A stretch of 64,000 nucleotides of DNA, from contig MU001493.1 in assembly GCA_010093485.1 (NCBI GenBank), positions 715,599 through 779,598 of the forward strand. The letters run 5' to 3'. This document shows, piece after piece, positions 42,808 through 54,992 of the stretch. This DNA comes from Karstenula rhodostoma CBS 690.94. Taxonomy: Eukaryota; Ascomycota; Dothideomycetes; Pleosporales; Didymosphaeriaceae. The notes beneath the pieces were generated by a model. That model searched no databases and was not told where the DNA came from. It saw only the letters and a list, made by a program, of their open reading frames with translations. The translations under genes were made by a program, and so were the position numbers. Position 1 is the first letter of the stretch, and each line of letters opens with the position of its first letter.

Positions 42808-43620
42808 TCAGTGTGTCGTTGAAACTCTCGCTATTACGAAGTGGCTGAAGGTGCCTTCGTTCAGCATGTGGCATGCGTCTCAAGTCCCTAGTCCTAGTTC
42901 TGCTTCCCACGCCGCGCCAGCTGGCAAAGCATTCATAGTGATCACGAGTCTCGGTGCCACTCTCTTGCTCATGAATGCTTTCGCCATATCAGTCTGGCCA
43001 ACCACACTTTCAAACAGGTCCACGATTGCTTGACCGCATCCCGCAAGCGCAACACTAACACGTCTAATATGCCATGTCCTCAGCCACCATAGAGTCTGCG
43101 CCGTATACATGTGGTACTCGAAGGACTCAGCAACCATATGCGCAGCACCTGGGTTTTGACACATCGCGTCACTCATTGTCGCTAGAGCAGGTGGCGTGCC
43201 ACAGTAGAGTAGGTGCGCAAGAATCAGCGCCTTAACCATGTCGGGACGCTCGACTGCGAGGATAGATGCGATAATCGTGCTCATCGAGTGCGCCATTATG
43301 ATCGCGGGGCCGATCGAGAGGTCCTGCAGCAGGGCAAAAACGTCTTCCACGAACGCCTTCATGGAGTATTCGTAGATTGATGCTGGAGCACTCGACCGTC
43401 TATGCTCACGAAGATCCAGTGCGATCACGCGGAAACCACGAGACGAGCAGAGGGATTTGATGGCTCTAGTCGTGCGCATCGCAGGCCCAGCCTTTGAGAA
43501 CGACTATTCAAGGCCAAGCAAGAGCGCCGTGCGACGTGTATAAAGGGCGTACTGACCCATGCTCGAGGAATGGCATCTTCAGGACCCGATGAAGCGAGAA
43601 GGCAAAGCTGGTCGAGCCCA
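42808..43620 (-). pseudogene. alpha/beta hydrolase pseudogene
   Basis: The minus strand encodes much of an alpha/beta hydrolase: RGFRVIALDLREHRRSSAP, SIYEYSMKAFVEDVFALL, AIIMAHSMSTIIASILAVERPDMVKALIL, and RLVITMNALPAGAAWEAELGLG. An in-frame TGA at 42880-42882 stops the frame. Family-like sequence (NEGTFSHFV) continues beyond it. The usual R-G-H-G and G-H-S-M-G blocks read REHRR and AHSMS. The N-terminal oxyanion HG motif was not found, and upstream similarity is weak (LLASSGPEDAIPRAW). Several losses fit single G-to-A changes, and the stop fits C-to-T, as RIP would cause. It is probably non-functional. Confidence 0.6.
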
Positions 43621-44007
43621 TGGCCTTGCGTGTGCCCCGCACCAGGATAAATTAACTGACCCACCTTGCAGTCCCTCCCTCTTGTATCTGCGTACAGCGC
43701 GCGCCATAGTGGACTCATGCTCTGTTTTCGGCCCTGTTTGTGCCTCGTCGTCCCAGATACACCACACGAGAGAATCGTTAGCTCGTACCTACTCGCGGTA
43801 TGCATGAGAATACAGGCGCATCCCCTGCCCGGAATACATCCGAATGGGTCGGCAGAACCCTGGATATAACGGGATGCGCTCCTCCGCAATGTCGACCTCT
43901 TGGGCCCCCGTCACGAGGCGAGTGTTTAAAGAGCGGAGCCCATTGTTAAGAAGAGACAGAAGTGGAGCTCTACGACGGATTGCGACAGGACCTCCCGGAC
44001 AATCAAG
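43621..44007. other. intergenic region
   Basis: About 390 bp with nothing recognisable. Confidence 0.5.
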
Positions 44008-44876
44008 ATGAGAACTCGAGTAATCACCCAGGTGCTTTTCGTGGGAGCCACGGCCGCTCTCCTGAACTTCGTCTCTGCTCGGCAAGATCCGTTGCCACCG
44101 CTAGAGTGTCCTGAGACCTGGTTGTTCAATATCGCCTCTTTCTCCGGCCCAGGCTGTCCGATAGCACGTCAGGCTTCACGCGACACACGGACGCAGCGAT
44201 CAGGGCTGGGGCTCCCACCACGTCCCAGGTTGCCATACGCCGTGTGCGTGGTTCACATTGCCATCCACTGAGGCTAGTGTCGGCGCGGGCGTGCGCGAGT
44301 CAAAAACGTACTGCGAGATGCAGCTCAAGTGGGGGGAAATGAAGGGCGATACATATCCAATCGAGATACCGCTAAATCAGGCGGCATGGAAACTGAAGAT
44401 GCATAGGAATGGCACCACGATAGAGGCGGGTTACGCCATCGACGAGGGCGTGAGAGCGGATTGGAGGTTTACGTACTGGATGGATGAAGCAGACGACAAC
44501 GCAAAGGTGCGACACCAACACTGATTCTCAGACTGGATTCGAGACTGCGCGTCAAGTGACTTTTAGATAAGCGGGGCCAATAGTGCCACAGCTGGTTGAT
44601 GAGATAGCTGTAGTCGGCCCTTTGATAAACAATGCGCCTCCCGTGAAGCAGCTTGACTGGAGCCAGGCCGACAAGAAGACACTGGAATGGACAGCTCCCC
44701 AGTGTGGGGTTGCGTACATCAAGGTGCGCGTCGATCTCGAGCTCATAGCGGAGAATGCAAGAGCGAACGGCACCGTGTTCCCCACGCGGGTTGGCAGCGG
44801 CATCGACGATGACTACGGATGGCCAGGGCCGCTTCTGGGAGCCAGTCATGACTTTGAGCCTTGCGAGAGGTTCTAG
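44008..44876 (+). CDS. secreted DUF4360-like protein, structure uncertain
   Basis: The ATG at 44008 begins a signal peptide (MRTRVITQVLFVGATAALLNFVSA), followed by FNIASFSGPGCP, which resembles the start of fungal DUF4360-type secreted proteins. The matching middle (FTLPSTEASVGAGVRESKTYCEMQLKW; AAWKLKMHRNGTTIEAGYAIDEGVRADW) lies in another frame at about 44230-44506. The end (LDWSQADKKTLEWTAPQCGVAYIKVRV) lies in a third at 44574-44876. A GTGCGA donor at 44507 and TTTTAG acceptor at 44566 exist, but the phases do not match because a stop follows the acceptor. Either introns are misjudged or the gene is broken. Family members are small secreted proteins of unknown function. Confidence 0.45.
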
Positions 44877-46358
44877 CATCTTAGCTTCAATATGTATGGT
44901 CAATTTCCAGGTAGTCGTGGTTGGCCTTAACACGGGCCTCCGGGCTACAAATTATGAGTCGCGCGTTTGGTATCAATAGTGTTCGACAATTGGTGGGTTT
45001 AACGAGCTTGCCGCAAGTAACATTCGAAACCGCCAAGCATGGCGCTTCATTTTGGAGGGTTGTGTTAGAAGGTGGTCTGGAAAATCAGGCAATGATGGGG
45101 ACATTCGGTATTGCGCCCCGACCTTACCCGGGTTACCCAAGGAAGCTAGCTCGCCACTTACTTCATCACGTTAAAGCCGGAACAGCGGCTCCGGGTTTTT
45201 GCGGGGCGCCAAAACCCAGAATCACTGGCTCAATGTCTCTGATGTTTCTCACTTCCTACTGCAATCCGCACACAAGGCTTTCTGCGGATCACTGATGTGC
45301 GTACTGAATTAGCTAGTTGAGCTGGTAACCCCGTCTATTCACATAATGAACAGTATACAGAGGTGACGTCCACGCGGTCCCTTGTAGACTCTAGAGTACC
45401 ATGTGCGATCAGGGGTATCGTCCTCGAAGCAACGTGGTATTTTCTGGGACTGTGGGCCACGCCATGGGCAGGGACTGTAGATCTGGAGCCGCAAGCGCGC
45501 CAACTAACCTGTAGACGCGCGCGTAGCGCATCCTTCGGGTCGATCAGGTACCCCGACAGACTCGATCTAGATCCTCATCTCGAATTTCGCGCAGATTCAC
45601 AGGCACCGGATGTGCACAAGGCGGTCACCTCAAGCACATCTTCGTAGATGGAAACTGACTAAGAGTCTCGAAGATGAAGCCTTGATGATGGTCTGGAGAC
45701 ACAGCCCCTGGAGAACCATCCAGTCTCGTGAGGAAAGCTAGGTTGGACTTGCCTACGAAGCCTGATAGAGTTTCGGTTAGGCGCTTCTTTTTGCTCAACA
45801 TGAAACTGCTACACCATTTCGGGGCCCAACCCCCACTCGTGCGCCCATCACGTCTGACATGAAGACACGAACATAGAGGCAGTGGTGTGTGGCCATGAAC
45901 TTTATGCACAACCCCTTTCGCCACACTTTTTCAGCGGATCCGATTATTTTTTCTAGAAGCCAATCCCGTGGGATCATCACGGTCCACCACGTCCCACAAG
46001 GCAAGCTTGATCAAAGCTTAAACAGCAAATTCGATCATCATAAGGCCATATTCATGACTCGTTCATGGCGAATATCAGCCCCTGCGCAAGCTGATCTTCT
46101 AAGTCATGATAGGCGTGCCCTGGTAGCGGATAGACTAACCACGCCATCAGGATTGAGTGTTTAAGCCTCACCACTGGCTGGCCGATCGTCTGGGAGCTAG
46201 CCGTTTGGTCTTTGATACGCCCAGATTCCATAGCTAGGGGTTTTTTTTGGCGTAATTTGGAGGCTCACGTACATTTACTTCGTGTCCCTTGGTGAGACGT
46301 GACTTCCTCGACCCCTCGTGCGGATGCTGTCGTTTGGGATCTTTCGCCGGTTTCAATC
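44877..46358. other. intergenic region, no gene seen
   Basis: About 1.5 kb. No frame has a domain, and no RNA gene was found. Confidence 0.55.
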
Positions 46359-47895
46359 ATGAGGTGGATCGATTTCTTCGCACGATGTGCTTTGTTGGCG
46401 CCAATGTTGGTGGGTGCAGTGCAGGTTGATGTTGCGCCGCGGAAGACCGTAGATATACCTGATTGCATTGTATGCTTATCTGGAAGTTGGCCTCGTTTCT
46501 AGCTGACAGTTCTACAGAGACAATGCGAGGACGTCAGGGCTCGAAAAGAAACGTGCTGGGAACAGATTGACCAGGGCAAGGTTACGTGCGAGTGTCGAAC
46601 CACACTCACCGAGCCGGCAGTGGTAGCCTGTTACCAGATGGCGTGCAAGCCCAAGGAAATCTTCGCAACGCTCAACACCGTCGCGACCGCATGCCACGAC
46701 CCTCGGCGCGAAAAATCGAAAACATACCGTACGACCATCATAGCCTTCTTCGCACTAGCCACGATATCAATGATAGTACGGTATGCGACACACTTTACTG
46801 TGGGGAAATTCAACATCCTTGACAGTGTCAATATTGGAGTGGGATATGTAAGCAATGCTATGCATTTCAGCAAATCAATGCTCATCGCACCCTCAGCTTC
46901 TGAACGTTGTACTCTTCGCATGCTGCATACGAATGTCTTTCTTGGCACTTGGTCGGGACATGTGGACAGTCGACGATGCCATGATAACCACAACGCTCCG
47001 GGTAGGTTTCGCTTCCGCTCTACCGTGATGCGCACATTCTGACTCCTTACGCAGTATTTCTGGGTCAGCGAATACGTCTACTTCGCCGCGATCGGTTTCG
47101 TGAAGACCTCGTTTCTGATATTCTTCCTTCAAATCTTCCCCCTGAAAAGCTTCCGGAAAATCGTTTGGGCCTGCATCGTTTTCAACCTAACCGCAACCTT
47201 TGCCTGCACCATTGCTGCAATCTTTGTCTGTAGACCCATCAGCTTCGCGTGGACGCAGTGGGATGGCGAGCACCAAGGCAAGTGCGTGAGCAACAACAAT
47301 CTAGCCTTCGCGCATGCGGGCATGGGAATCGTGATGGACTTCATAACGTTGGTATTGCCCATCTCGCAGATCTGGAGCCTGCACATGTCGGTGAAGAAGA
47401 AGATCGGGGTCCTGCTGATGTTCAGCGTGGGTGCCGTCGTCACCATCGTGTCCATCCTACGCCTGAGGAGTCTGATGAACTTTGCCAAAACCCAGAACAT
47501 GACCTGTGGGTGTCCCTGCCCCCTTCTCCCTCGGAAAGCACGCGCTAACACCACCTGCAGGGGACTACCTCGAAGCCAGTCTCTGGTCCTTCATCGAGAC
47601 CGAAGTAGGCCTGATCTGCGCATGCATGCCCTCGATCCGCCTGTGCCTCGCGCGTGCCTTCCCCAAGATCATGGGCAGCTCCGTCCACTCAAGCTCGAAA
47701 CAGACTGGGGGCAACAACAGCCACGGAAACACGCTCAATACCAACTGGAGCCATAACGCCATCGGCGTCACCACCAGCGTCCGTGTGTCGCATGCGATGC
47801 GTCCGCAGATCAATGACGAGGCGAGCTTCGTGCAGCTCGTGGAGATCGATGGCGATCAGAAGAGTGCGAAGAGCAATCGGAGCGCCGATGGATGA
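46359..47895 (+). CDS. CFEM-domain seven-helix membrane protein (Pth11-type receptor)
   Basis: Protein of 443 residues in five exons (introns 46470-46517, 46848-46896, 47002-47054, 47506-47560), all in phase. A signal peptide (MRWIDFFARCALLAPMLVGAVQ) is followed by a CFEM domain with eight cysteines (C36, C40, C50, C61, C63, C75, C80, C96), starting IPDCIRQC. Seven hydrophobic segments then follow, including TIIAFFALATISMIV, LLNVVLFACCIRMSFLALG, FAAIGFVKTSFLIFFLQIFP and VWACIVFNLTATFACTIAAIF, and ending in LEASLWSFIETEVGLICACMPSIR. The WTVDDA block after helix 2 is typical of the fungal rhodopsin/Pth11 fold. Such proteins sense surface or host cues in plant pathogens, but many have no known ligand. 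The tail is cytosolic and Ser/Asn-rich. Confidence 0.88.
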
Positions 47896-48829
47896 TGCGA
47901 TGTAGACTGACTGTGTCAGTGTTTAATGTATGATCAAGAAATTTATTGATAATGTCTAATACCCAGGGTTCAAAACGACTGGGGCGTGATGACGTGTTGA
48001 TGTAATGGAGCTTGTGTGGTTACACGCCCGTCGACTCTGTGTTTTGGCACCCCATCAAGTTCTTGTACTGCGTTTTGCCGCGGCTTGCAAAGCGCGCGAA
48101 GATTCAACAATCGATACGCCCGTCGACGATGGAACTCCTTTTTACTTCGTGTCCTTACATGGCTAGTTCCCCCTGCAGCTGCTTTTGTCTTCGGTTGAGG
48201 AGCTGGGTACCTATCCTACCCGTGAATTAGACTTTACATCTTGGGTCGTCGAACTCCTTCCTGTACACGATAAAGAAGGTTGGGTAGAAGTGTCACCTAT
48301 CCTTCTTGGATTTGTCTTGATATCCCTCAAATACTTTATTCGACTCCACTACATTACCTTCGGGGCACCGGCCGTATTTCAGTCACGGGTTATAGGATCC
48401 AATCAAAAAGCTGTATCAAGATGACGACTTGACTGTAGCATGCTATCGCTGAAGCTACAGCCTGTACTCATCACAATCTGGAGGGGAATAATGACAAAAG
48501 GATAGAGATTCCGTGGGGAGTTGAAAATGTTCACAAAAAGGTGTCTCCCGTAGCTAACAGTTTGAAAATAAACGTTACTCATTACAATACCTTACATTTA
48601 CTATGGTCTGTCCGCATAAGTAGCTCTTTAGCTTCCGCTTGTTGCCAATCGTCGGGGTTCAATGAATTGATGACACTTGCATCTCACCTCACCCTGATAT
48701 CAAGTCCGTCTATTCGTCAATCGAAGCGTTCACGTGAAGTAATCTCTCCGTCCACCTACTGAAGTGTCTAAACTCACAAGCTTACGCCTAGAAACCGGGC
48801 GCGTCCCATTAGTCCTTCCTAAGATGCAG

Positions 48830-49130
48830 CAGCACCATCTCCTACCTACCTTCCACCACACGTTCTACTCATCTCAACCCCCATCCATCCATCCATCCTT
48901 CTAGAACTATCAACTTGTACCCTATACTATTCCAAATCCCTAATAGACCTATACTCTTTTTACACCTCTTTTTTTATTATATATTACCTTTCTATAGGAT
49001 AGATATCTTTAATATCAATATATAACTCCTTGATTCTAACTACGACCTTCAACTTAGCCATATTCTAACTGCATACCTCCCTATTAGCTGTATCAATAAG
49101 GTACGCTTGTTTTAACACTGAAATTATAAT
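48830..49130. other. AT-rich island
   Basis: Base composition changes abruptly to AT-rich DNA with many TA steps and long T runs (for example around 48955-49030). No frame survives. This may be a strongly RIP-mutated relic of a repeat, or a structural element such as a replication origin; the sequence alone does not decide. Confidence 0.5.
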
Positions 49131-50753
49131 CAGCTTCACTTCCCTTGTTTCACGGGTGTAGAAAGGTCTCAGGATAATACGAAAACCCTGCCTAGGATGT
49201 TCTTGACCAGAGAAGCAAGGAGTAGACGAGCTTTATTTGGGTGAATTCAGACACCTTGCATTATTCGCGAGGGCGATGGTACCATCGAGAACAGACATGG
49301 CTCTATTGGGCTGACTTGTGTGGATGTACCCCAAGTATTGATGGCGCGCTTCAGTGCAAGATGCTATGATGGCGAAAGCGCGGATAGGAATGGTAGCCGC
49401 GACGAGGAACGATTTTGCGATGAGGTATGTTTATCGCCAAAAGTCCGTCTTCCGGAGTGAAATACGGCGCGTTATGATGCGAGACATGGGTGGATGGACT
49501 GTTCGGAATACTCGGAGTCTGGAATATGCATCGTCACTGGCACGCGATGTCTCAGGGGGTTCGCGGCCACGTGCTCTCCCCGTTTATGGTAGGTAAATAC
49601 GAGTCCCGCCTACCTTAGCCGGACTTTATTGCGACCTGATGATCTCTCTGCGTCCTTGTTCCTTTTCCCCCCATCGTATAAATGCACTTAGGCCGATGGC
49701 CGGATTTTGCAGTCACTTTTAGTTATAGATTCCCTGGATAGTCAACTAATAAAGAGATGGGCAGCGTAAGGCTATTGGCGTGGAACTGCACGTGTGGAAG
49801 AGCTGGAAGGCGGGCGGAGAGGCGGCGCAACGAGGGCGACCATGCCCGGTTGGGGGAAAAAGATGCATGACCGAGGGTCTGCTCAGGAATGCAAGTTCCA
49901 GCACGACGCGCTCCCGTCCGTCAGCTTCGCAACCAGATGTCCCAAGAGTCCTTCCAGCCCTCTGATAGACGACGGCCATCTGATGCGCCACCCAGAGCAT
50001 GCGACTCCCCGCGATGGGCAGCAGAAAAAGGAAAAGAAAGTCGTGCTGAGGCTGCCGTGTGCCCGCTCCCGGTAGGCAAGCCTCTCCGAGTTCGAAGGCT
50101 CCACGGGCGAAGATTGAACAAAGAAGGCTAACCACACCGGGCTGAGAGGGCCCAACAATTGGACTTGGGTTAGTCGTATCCGCGGTTGGGAAGTGCGAAA
50201 TAACGCAGGGCTGCGTCCGGCGCGCAGGATTTCACCGCCGTGGCAAAGGCTGCAAACAGCCCTCTCGTTCCTTGGACGATGCATGCTCAGGGTCAGGAGA
50301 GACGGGCACTTCAGACGATGGCAGTTGCTTCGTGGGGTCCGTCCTGCGGATGACAGCTGGCGTGGAGGCTCTGTGGGCTGGGGTGTTTGGCGAAGTAGGC
50401 GCTCCAGCGTCGCAGCGGCGGAGGCCGAGATTAGGCCGTGTGAAGTGTGTTGGTTCGGCCGCGCACCCGGTAGCAGCTTCTTGGCCAGGCGACGCCGTCT
50501 AGCGCGCCCAAGCAGGCCGTTCACGCCTCCGCTGATTGGGGGCAGGGCGCGGGCGGAGCGGGGTCGGTGACGAGGGGCAAGCGGGACAAGCGCCCGTGAA
50601 ATCTCAGCCGCGGCATGTCCTGCGCTTGCTCCAGCCCGCCCTGCCCAGCCGCCTAGCCGTTTCTGGCCCTAGCCCCGAGCGAGGCTCACCATGCTCTCAC
50701 TGGGCCACTCTTCACTGCCCCCCAGTCCCTCGATGCCGCTCCCTCGCTGCACA

Positions 50754-50760
50754 TATAAAG
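50754..50760 (+). promoter_or_regulatory. TATA box of the permease gene
   Basis: TATAAAG lies about 250 bp before the permease start codon, leaving room for a leader of about 200 nt. Confidence 0.5.
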
Positions 50761-50901
50761 ACGGCCTGCTTCCCTCCCCCGAACCGGACTGCCAAGGTTC
50801 CGCCCGTCGTTCGCTCTTCCGACCATTTCCTCCACGTCCGCTGCGCTCACCAGCTGGACTCGTGCACACGGTACGCATCACTTGAACCCAGAGCGACTCC
50901 A

Positions 50902-50953
50902 ATCCAAAGCAACAACCCCGAGCAACAATCCAAAGCAACAATCCAACGCAACA
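50902..50953 (+). repeat. four 13-bp tandem repeats in the permease 5' leader
   Basis: Four in-register 13-bp units: ATCCAAAGCAACA, ACCCCGAGCAACA, ATCCAAAGCAACA and ATCCAACGCAACA. They lie 51 bp before the start codon and contain no G-C-rich stem and no ATG, so the leader would be unstructured and CA-rich. Confidence 0.75.
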
Positions 50954-51004
50954 ACCCCCAAGAGCAACTGCCACGCCCCACACGCGACGCCGCCCTTCGC
51001 AACA

Positions 51005-52784
51005 ATGGACATCGACGAGTCCACCAAGTATAACGGCTACCCCTCCAAGGGCGACGGACAGGGTGAGAAGGCCTACGACGTGCAACATGGTGAGACTCGC
51101 GACAACTCCGACGAGCTGCAACGTCACCTTGGTAACCGCCAAATTCAATTGATTGCCATCGGGGGCTCTATCGGGACAGCCTTGTTCGTCAGTATCGGTG
51201 GTGCCCTCAACAAGGCGGGCCCCGCTTCGCTGTTCATGGCTTACACCTTCTACTCGCTCATCATGGCCATGGTCAACAACTCCATCGCCGAGATGTCCAC
51301 ATACATGCCCGTGAGCGGTGGCTTTGTTAGACTCGCCGGTCACTGGGTGGATGAAGCTTTGGGTTTCACCGCTGGTTGGAATTTCTTCCTCTACGAAGCA
51401 TTGCTCATCCCCTTTGAGATCACAGCCCTGCACACTGTGCTTGGCTTCTGGAGGGACGACATCCCCATCTGGGGTGTGGCAATCGCTGTAATCGTTCTTT
51501 ACGGGTAAGACTGCATCCCTGTGCTCTTGTGTCGCGCTCCCGAGTTTCCCTCGACTTGGGAACACCGACGTAACGACGAGGCTAATCTTGTACAGAGCTT
51601 GCAATGTGCTAGCCGTCCAGGCGTATGGCGAGGCCGAATTCTGGCTGTCCGGCGGCAAAGTCATCTTGATCATCATGCTCTACTGCTTCACCTTCATCAC
51701 CATGGTCGGTGGCAACCCCAGAAACGATGCCTACGGTTTCCGCTACTGGAACAAGCCTGGCGCAATGCACGCCTATCTCGCGTCTGGTACCAAGGGTGAA
51801 TTCGAAGGCTTCCTGGCTGCTCTGTGGGCTGCTTCCTTCTGCATCGTGGGGCCTGAATACATCTCCATGGTTGCCGGAGAAGCAAAACGTCCGCGAACCT
51901 ACATAAAAAACGCTTACAAGACTGTCTACTGGCGATATGGCATCTTTTTCATCATCGGCGCACTATGCACTGGCATCGTCGTCCCGTACAACGACCCGCA
52001 GTTGGACGCCGTCAACAACGGTGGTGAAGGCGCCGGCACTGCTGCCGCTTCTCCCTACGTCATCGCCATGAGGAATTTGGGTATCTCGGTGCTTCCTGAC
52101 CTCACCAACGCCCTCCTCGTCACCAGTATCTTCTCTGCGGGCAACACCTACACATATGCCGCGAGCCGAAGCCTGTACTCTCTATCCGTGCAAGGTCACG
52201 CCCCGAGGTTCCTGCGCAAGTGTACCAAGCAGGGTGTACCGATTTGGTGTTTCGCCATCACTATGTGCTTCCCGTTCCTGTCCTTCCTGGCAGTCTCAAG
52301 CGCTAGTAACGAGGTTCTGACATGGCTTGTCGGTCTGCTCACGGCGAGTGGCCTCATCGACTTCATCATCATGATGATCACCTACATCGCCTTCTACAAG
52401 GCCACAGTCGCACAGGGAATTGATCGCAAGTCTCTCCCTTACTGCGGTTGGTTTCAGCCTTACCAGACTTACTTTGCTTTGGCTTTCGAGGTCGTTGTTG
52501 TCTTCGTCAGCGGCTATCGCGTCTTCCTGCCCGGCAACTTCACTTATGACGTTTTCTTCACCACCTACACCATGGTCGGTGTTGCGCCCTGCCTTTACGT
52601 ATTCTGGAAGTTTTTCAAGAAGACCAAGATCATTCCTTCCAGAGAGGTTGACTTGGTCTGGGACGCGCCTCTCATCGATGCATATGAGGCTTCGTTCGTA
52701 TCACCTCCTACCAGCTTTTGGACAGAGATTATACAACTCCTCGGCTTCCGGCGTGGTGTCAAGGACGATGTTCGCAATACATGA
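51005..52784 (+). CDS. amino-acid permease (YAT/AAP family)
   Basis: Plasma-membrane amino-acid/proton symporter of 562 residues with one intron (51505-51595). An N-terminal cytosolic tail of about 45 residues precedes HLGNRQIQLIAIGGSIGTALFVSIGGAL, the conserved first helix of the fungal amino-acid permease family. SIAEMSTYMPVSGGFVRLAGHWVDEALGFTAGWN and VGPEYISMVAGEAKRPR are further family signatures. About twelve membrane helices are visible. It ends in a short cytosolic tail (LLGFRRGVKDDVRNT). Substrate range cannot be read; many relatives are broad-specificity. A TATA box and a repeat-containing leader lie upstream. Confidence 0.93.
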
Positions 52785-54992
52785 GTATGAGCTACGGATC
52801 TGGCGGTTGGATTTGTTTTGAATGGGGTTTCGCCACGGACAACAACTGACGTGGATCATAACCATCTATCCCAGCGTTTACTGGAGGCTACATGACACTT
52901 GAAAATATACCCAATTTCCTACGTCGACTTTCTCTCGACGCAGCACCAACGCACTTGATGTGGGAAGAGTTACGGCATATCTAACCATATTACAGCGATT
53001 GCCATTGCGACAACCGGACGTTTTAACGCTCCCAGATATTTCCAAGCGCGACAAATCTCCTATCCCAATGCAACAATCACGAAATGCGGCCGAGCAGTGC
53101 CTTTCCAACGCGACCAATACCTTCCCAAGCGGCAGACAACCTTTTCCTCGATGCTGATTCTCAACCGCCAAACCTTGACACTGCTGTACAGCAGGCGCCA
53201 AGCTTCGTAAATCGGCAGGACGAACGCTCCAACACGGCACGAGACTCTTGCAACTGCACAGACCTTTGCGCCACCATGCAACCTTGTCGTTGCTTTTGCC
53301 GGTTGCCAAGCAACTACCTCTGCGTGTCGCATGCCTTAGGTACACTGGTGTCTCCTGGCGTGTCTCTTCACAGTCAAGGGATTGAGCGTGTACATCATGA
53401 TCTACACGCACCAGACGCCTCTCGCTCGGAATTGCAACCCGAACGGTTCACTTTACCACACAATGCTCAGAGTCGAGGGGACGAACGAGGTGTTAGGCTG
53501 GGCTGACGTAGCGTGCATCTGGCCCGCGCGCTTGCAAGACGCCATCGCGGAAAAGTGGACGCCCCTAAGCTTGGACAGCCGCCTGTCGCATGACAAGAGC
53601 GAGGATGACGCTAAGCTCGGGGATTGTTGCGGGCCGTGGAGTCGAGTCGCGCTGCAATGCTGACATGCCCAACCAGCATTGGCCGTCTCGGGAATTGGGG
53701 GGCCTCAGGCTCAAGGTTTCGAGTCGTTATCCACGTCTTGTGATTCGCAGTGGCCCGTGGAATCGGACAACGCAGGTTCGCAGCCGCCAGGCGGACTCGC
53801 TGAAGTCAAAGAGGGGCTGAGCACCGGACAATCGCATCGCCGGGACTTTTACGGAGACACTTTTTGCCAAAAAAGACCACAGGTTCCCGGCTCCGCCACA
53901 CGACCCTGAACGTGCCTACCACGAACCATCCGCGCCTCCCCGCGCGCTGTCGCGCCAGCTTCTCCATACTCGCAGCTGCACTAGGCTTCCCGAGACGAGG
54001 CTGATGCTTCCAACGGCATCGGTCGTATCGCGGTCGTTTTCATGACCCAGGCCGTGGGTCAATGTGTGGGCTGCAGCTACCTACCAACGCATCATCTCGG
54101 TATAGGGAATGCGTTGTCGATCAGATACGAATCTTGCCTTGCCAGAAGGAAGGGATATAGTTGCGAAATGGAGACGTGAGATACGTTATCAGCATGTGGA
54201 TAGATAGGCTTGTGGGGATGGCCCACAGTAGGTCGGTCGGACCCCTTCTCAGCGGGAGAGCTGGAGATTTGACGATAGCCAGATGAAGTAAGGGTCAGGT
54301 TTGCCATTGCATGATAGCCTGAGGAGAAGAGTTGAGCGTTGGGAACTGGTCGGTCGGTTCAACGGAATCGGTTCACGAGGTCTGAACCGATATTCGTGGA
54401 TTAGTGAGCTACAGCAGATTTACTGCCTAGATGCCCGGATGATATAGCGATTTGACTAAATAGAAAAGGCTCACGTAAATTCACATAGATCGGGTATCCC
54501 ATTGGGAACATGGCATACATATTGTATTGAGGGTTCAACCAGTTGCTGCGCAGTCTGTCCTTGGCAGACACAGGAGCTTAACATTACAAGAGAACATATG
54601 CAGTGCATCCGCGCAAGGTCCTCCGATGCACTGACTACCATATCGAGACGTGCCTGCCTGAATGCCATACCTCAAGCATGTCCACTATTCATCCATCTAC
54701 GAGATTGCTTTCTCCTCCCACCATTCTCGTTTTCGGACCTTGCGTTGGGTATCTCATCAATCAGACGCGTTCCTGCCGTCGCGGTGCGCGGTGTGATAAG
54801 ACACAGACTATGTCGGCGCGGGACGGTTGCATTAAGCAAGACACCCCCTCGCAGCAGACCCCTCCTGAGGGTGAGTCGACGTGGGGTGGGAAGGTGGGAT
54901 AGGGGGGGAGGCTGGATGGCGCGACCGGTATGTACGTGGGCTTGTCGAGGCGGATGAGTATGAATGCGATAGCACCAGACTCAGAGCAGTTT
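52785..54992. other. intergenic region, no gene seen
   Basis: 2.2 kb. Small frames overlap on both strands, and none has a domain, signal peptide or good splice sites. Confidence 0.5.

Larger units (their letters stand above)
47896..51004. other. gene-poor 3.1 kb region
   Basis: No convincing gene on either strand. It contains an AT-rich island (about 48830-49130) and, at its right end, the promoter and 5' leader of the permease gene. GC-rich frames at 49740-50600 overlap on both strands and look like chance. Confidence 0.55.

Noticed and set aside
49746..50600. Several GC-rich frames on both strands
   Set aside because: They overlap each other extensively and show no protein features.
50669..51676. 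Minus-strand frame of 335 codons over the permease start
   Set aside because: Antisense to the permease exon 1, whose membrane helices are well conserved.
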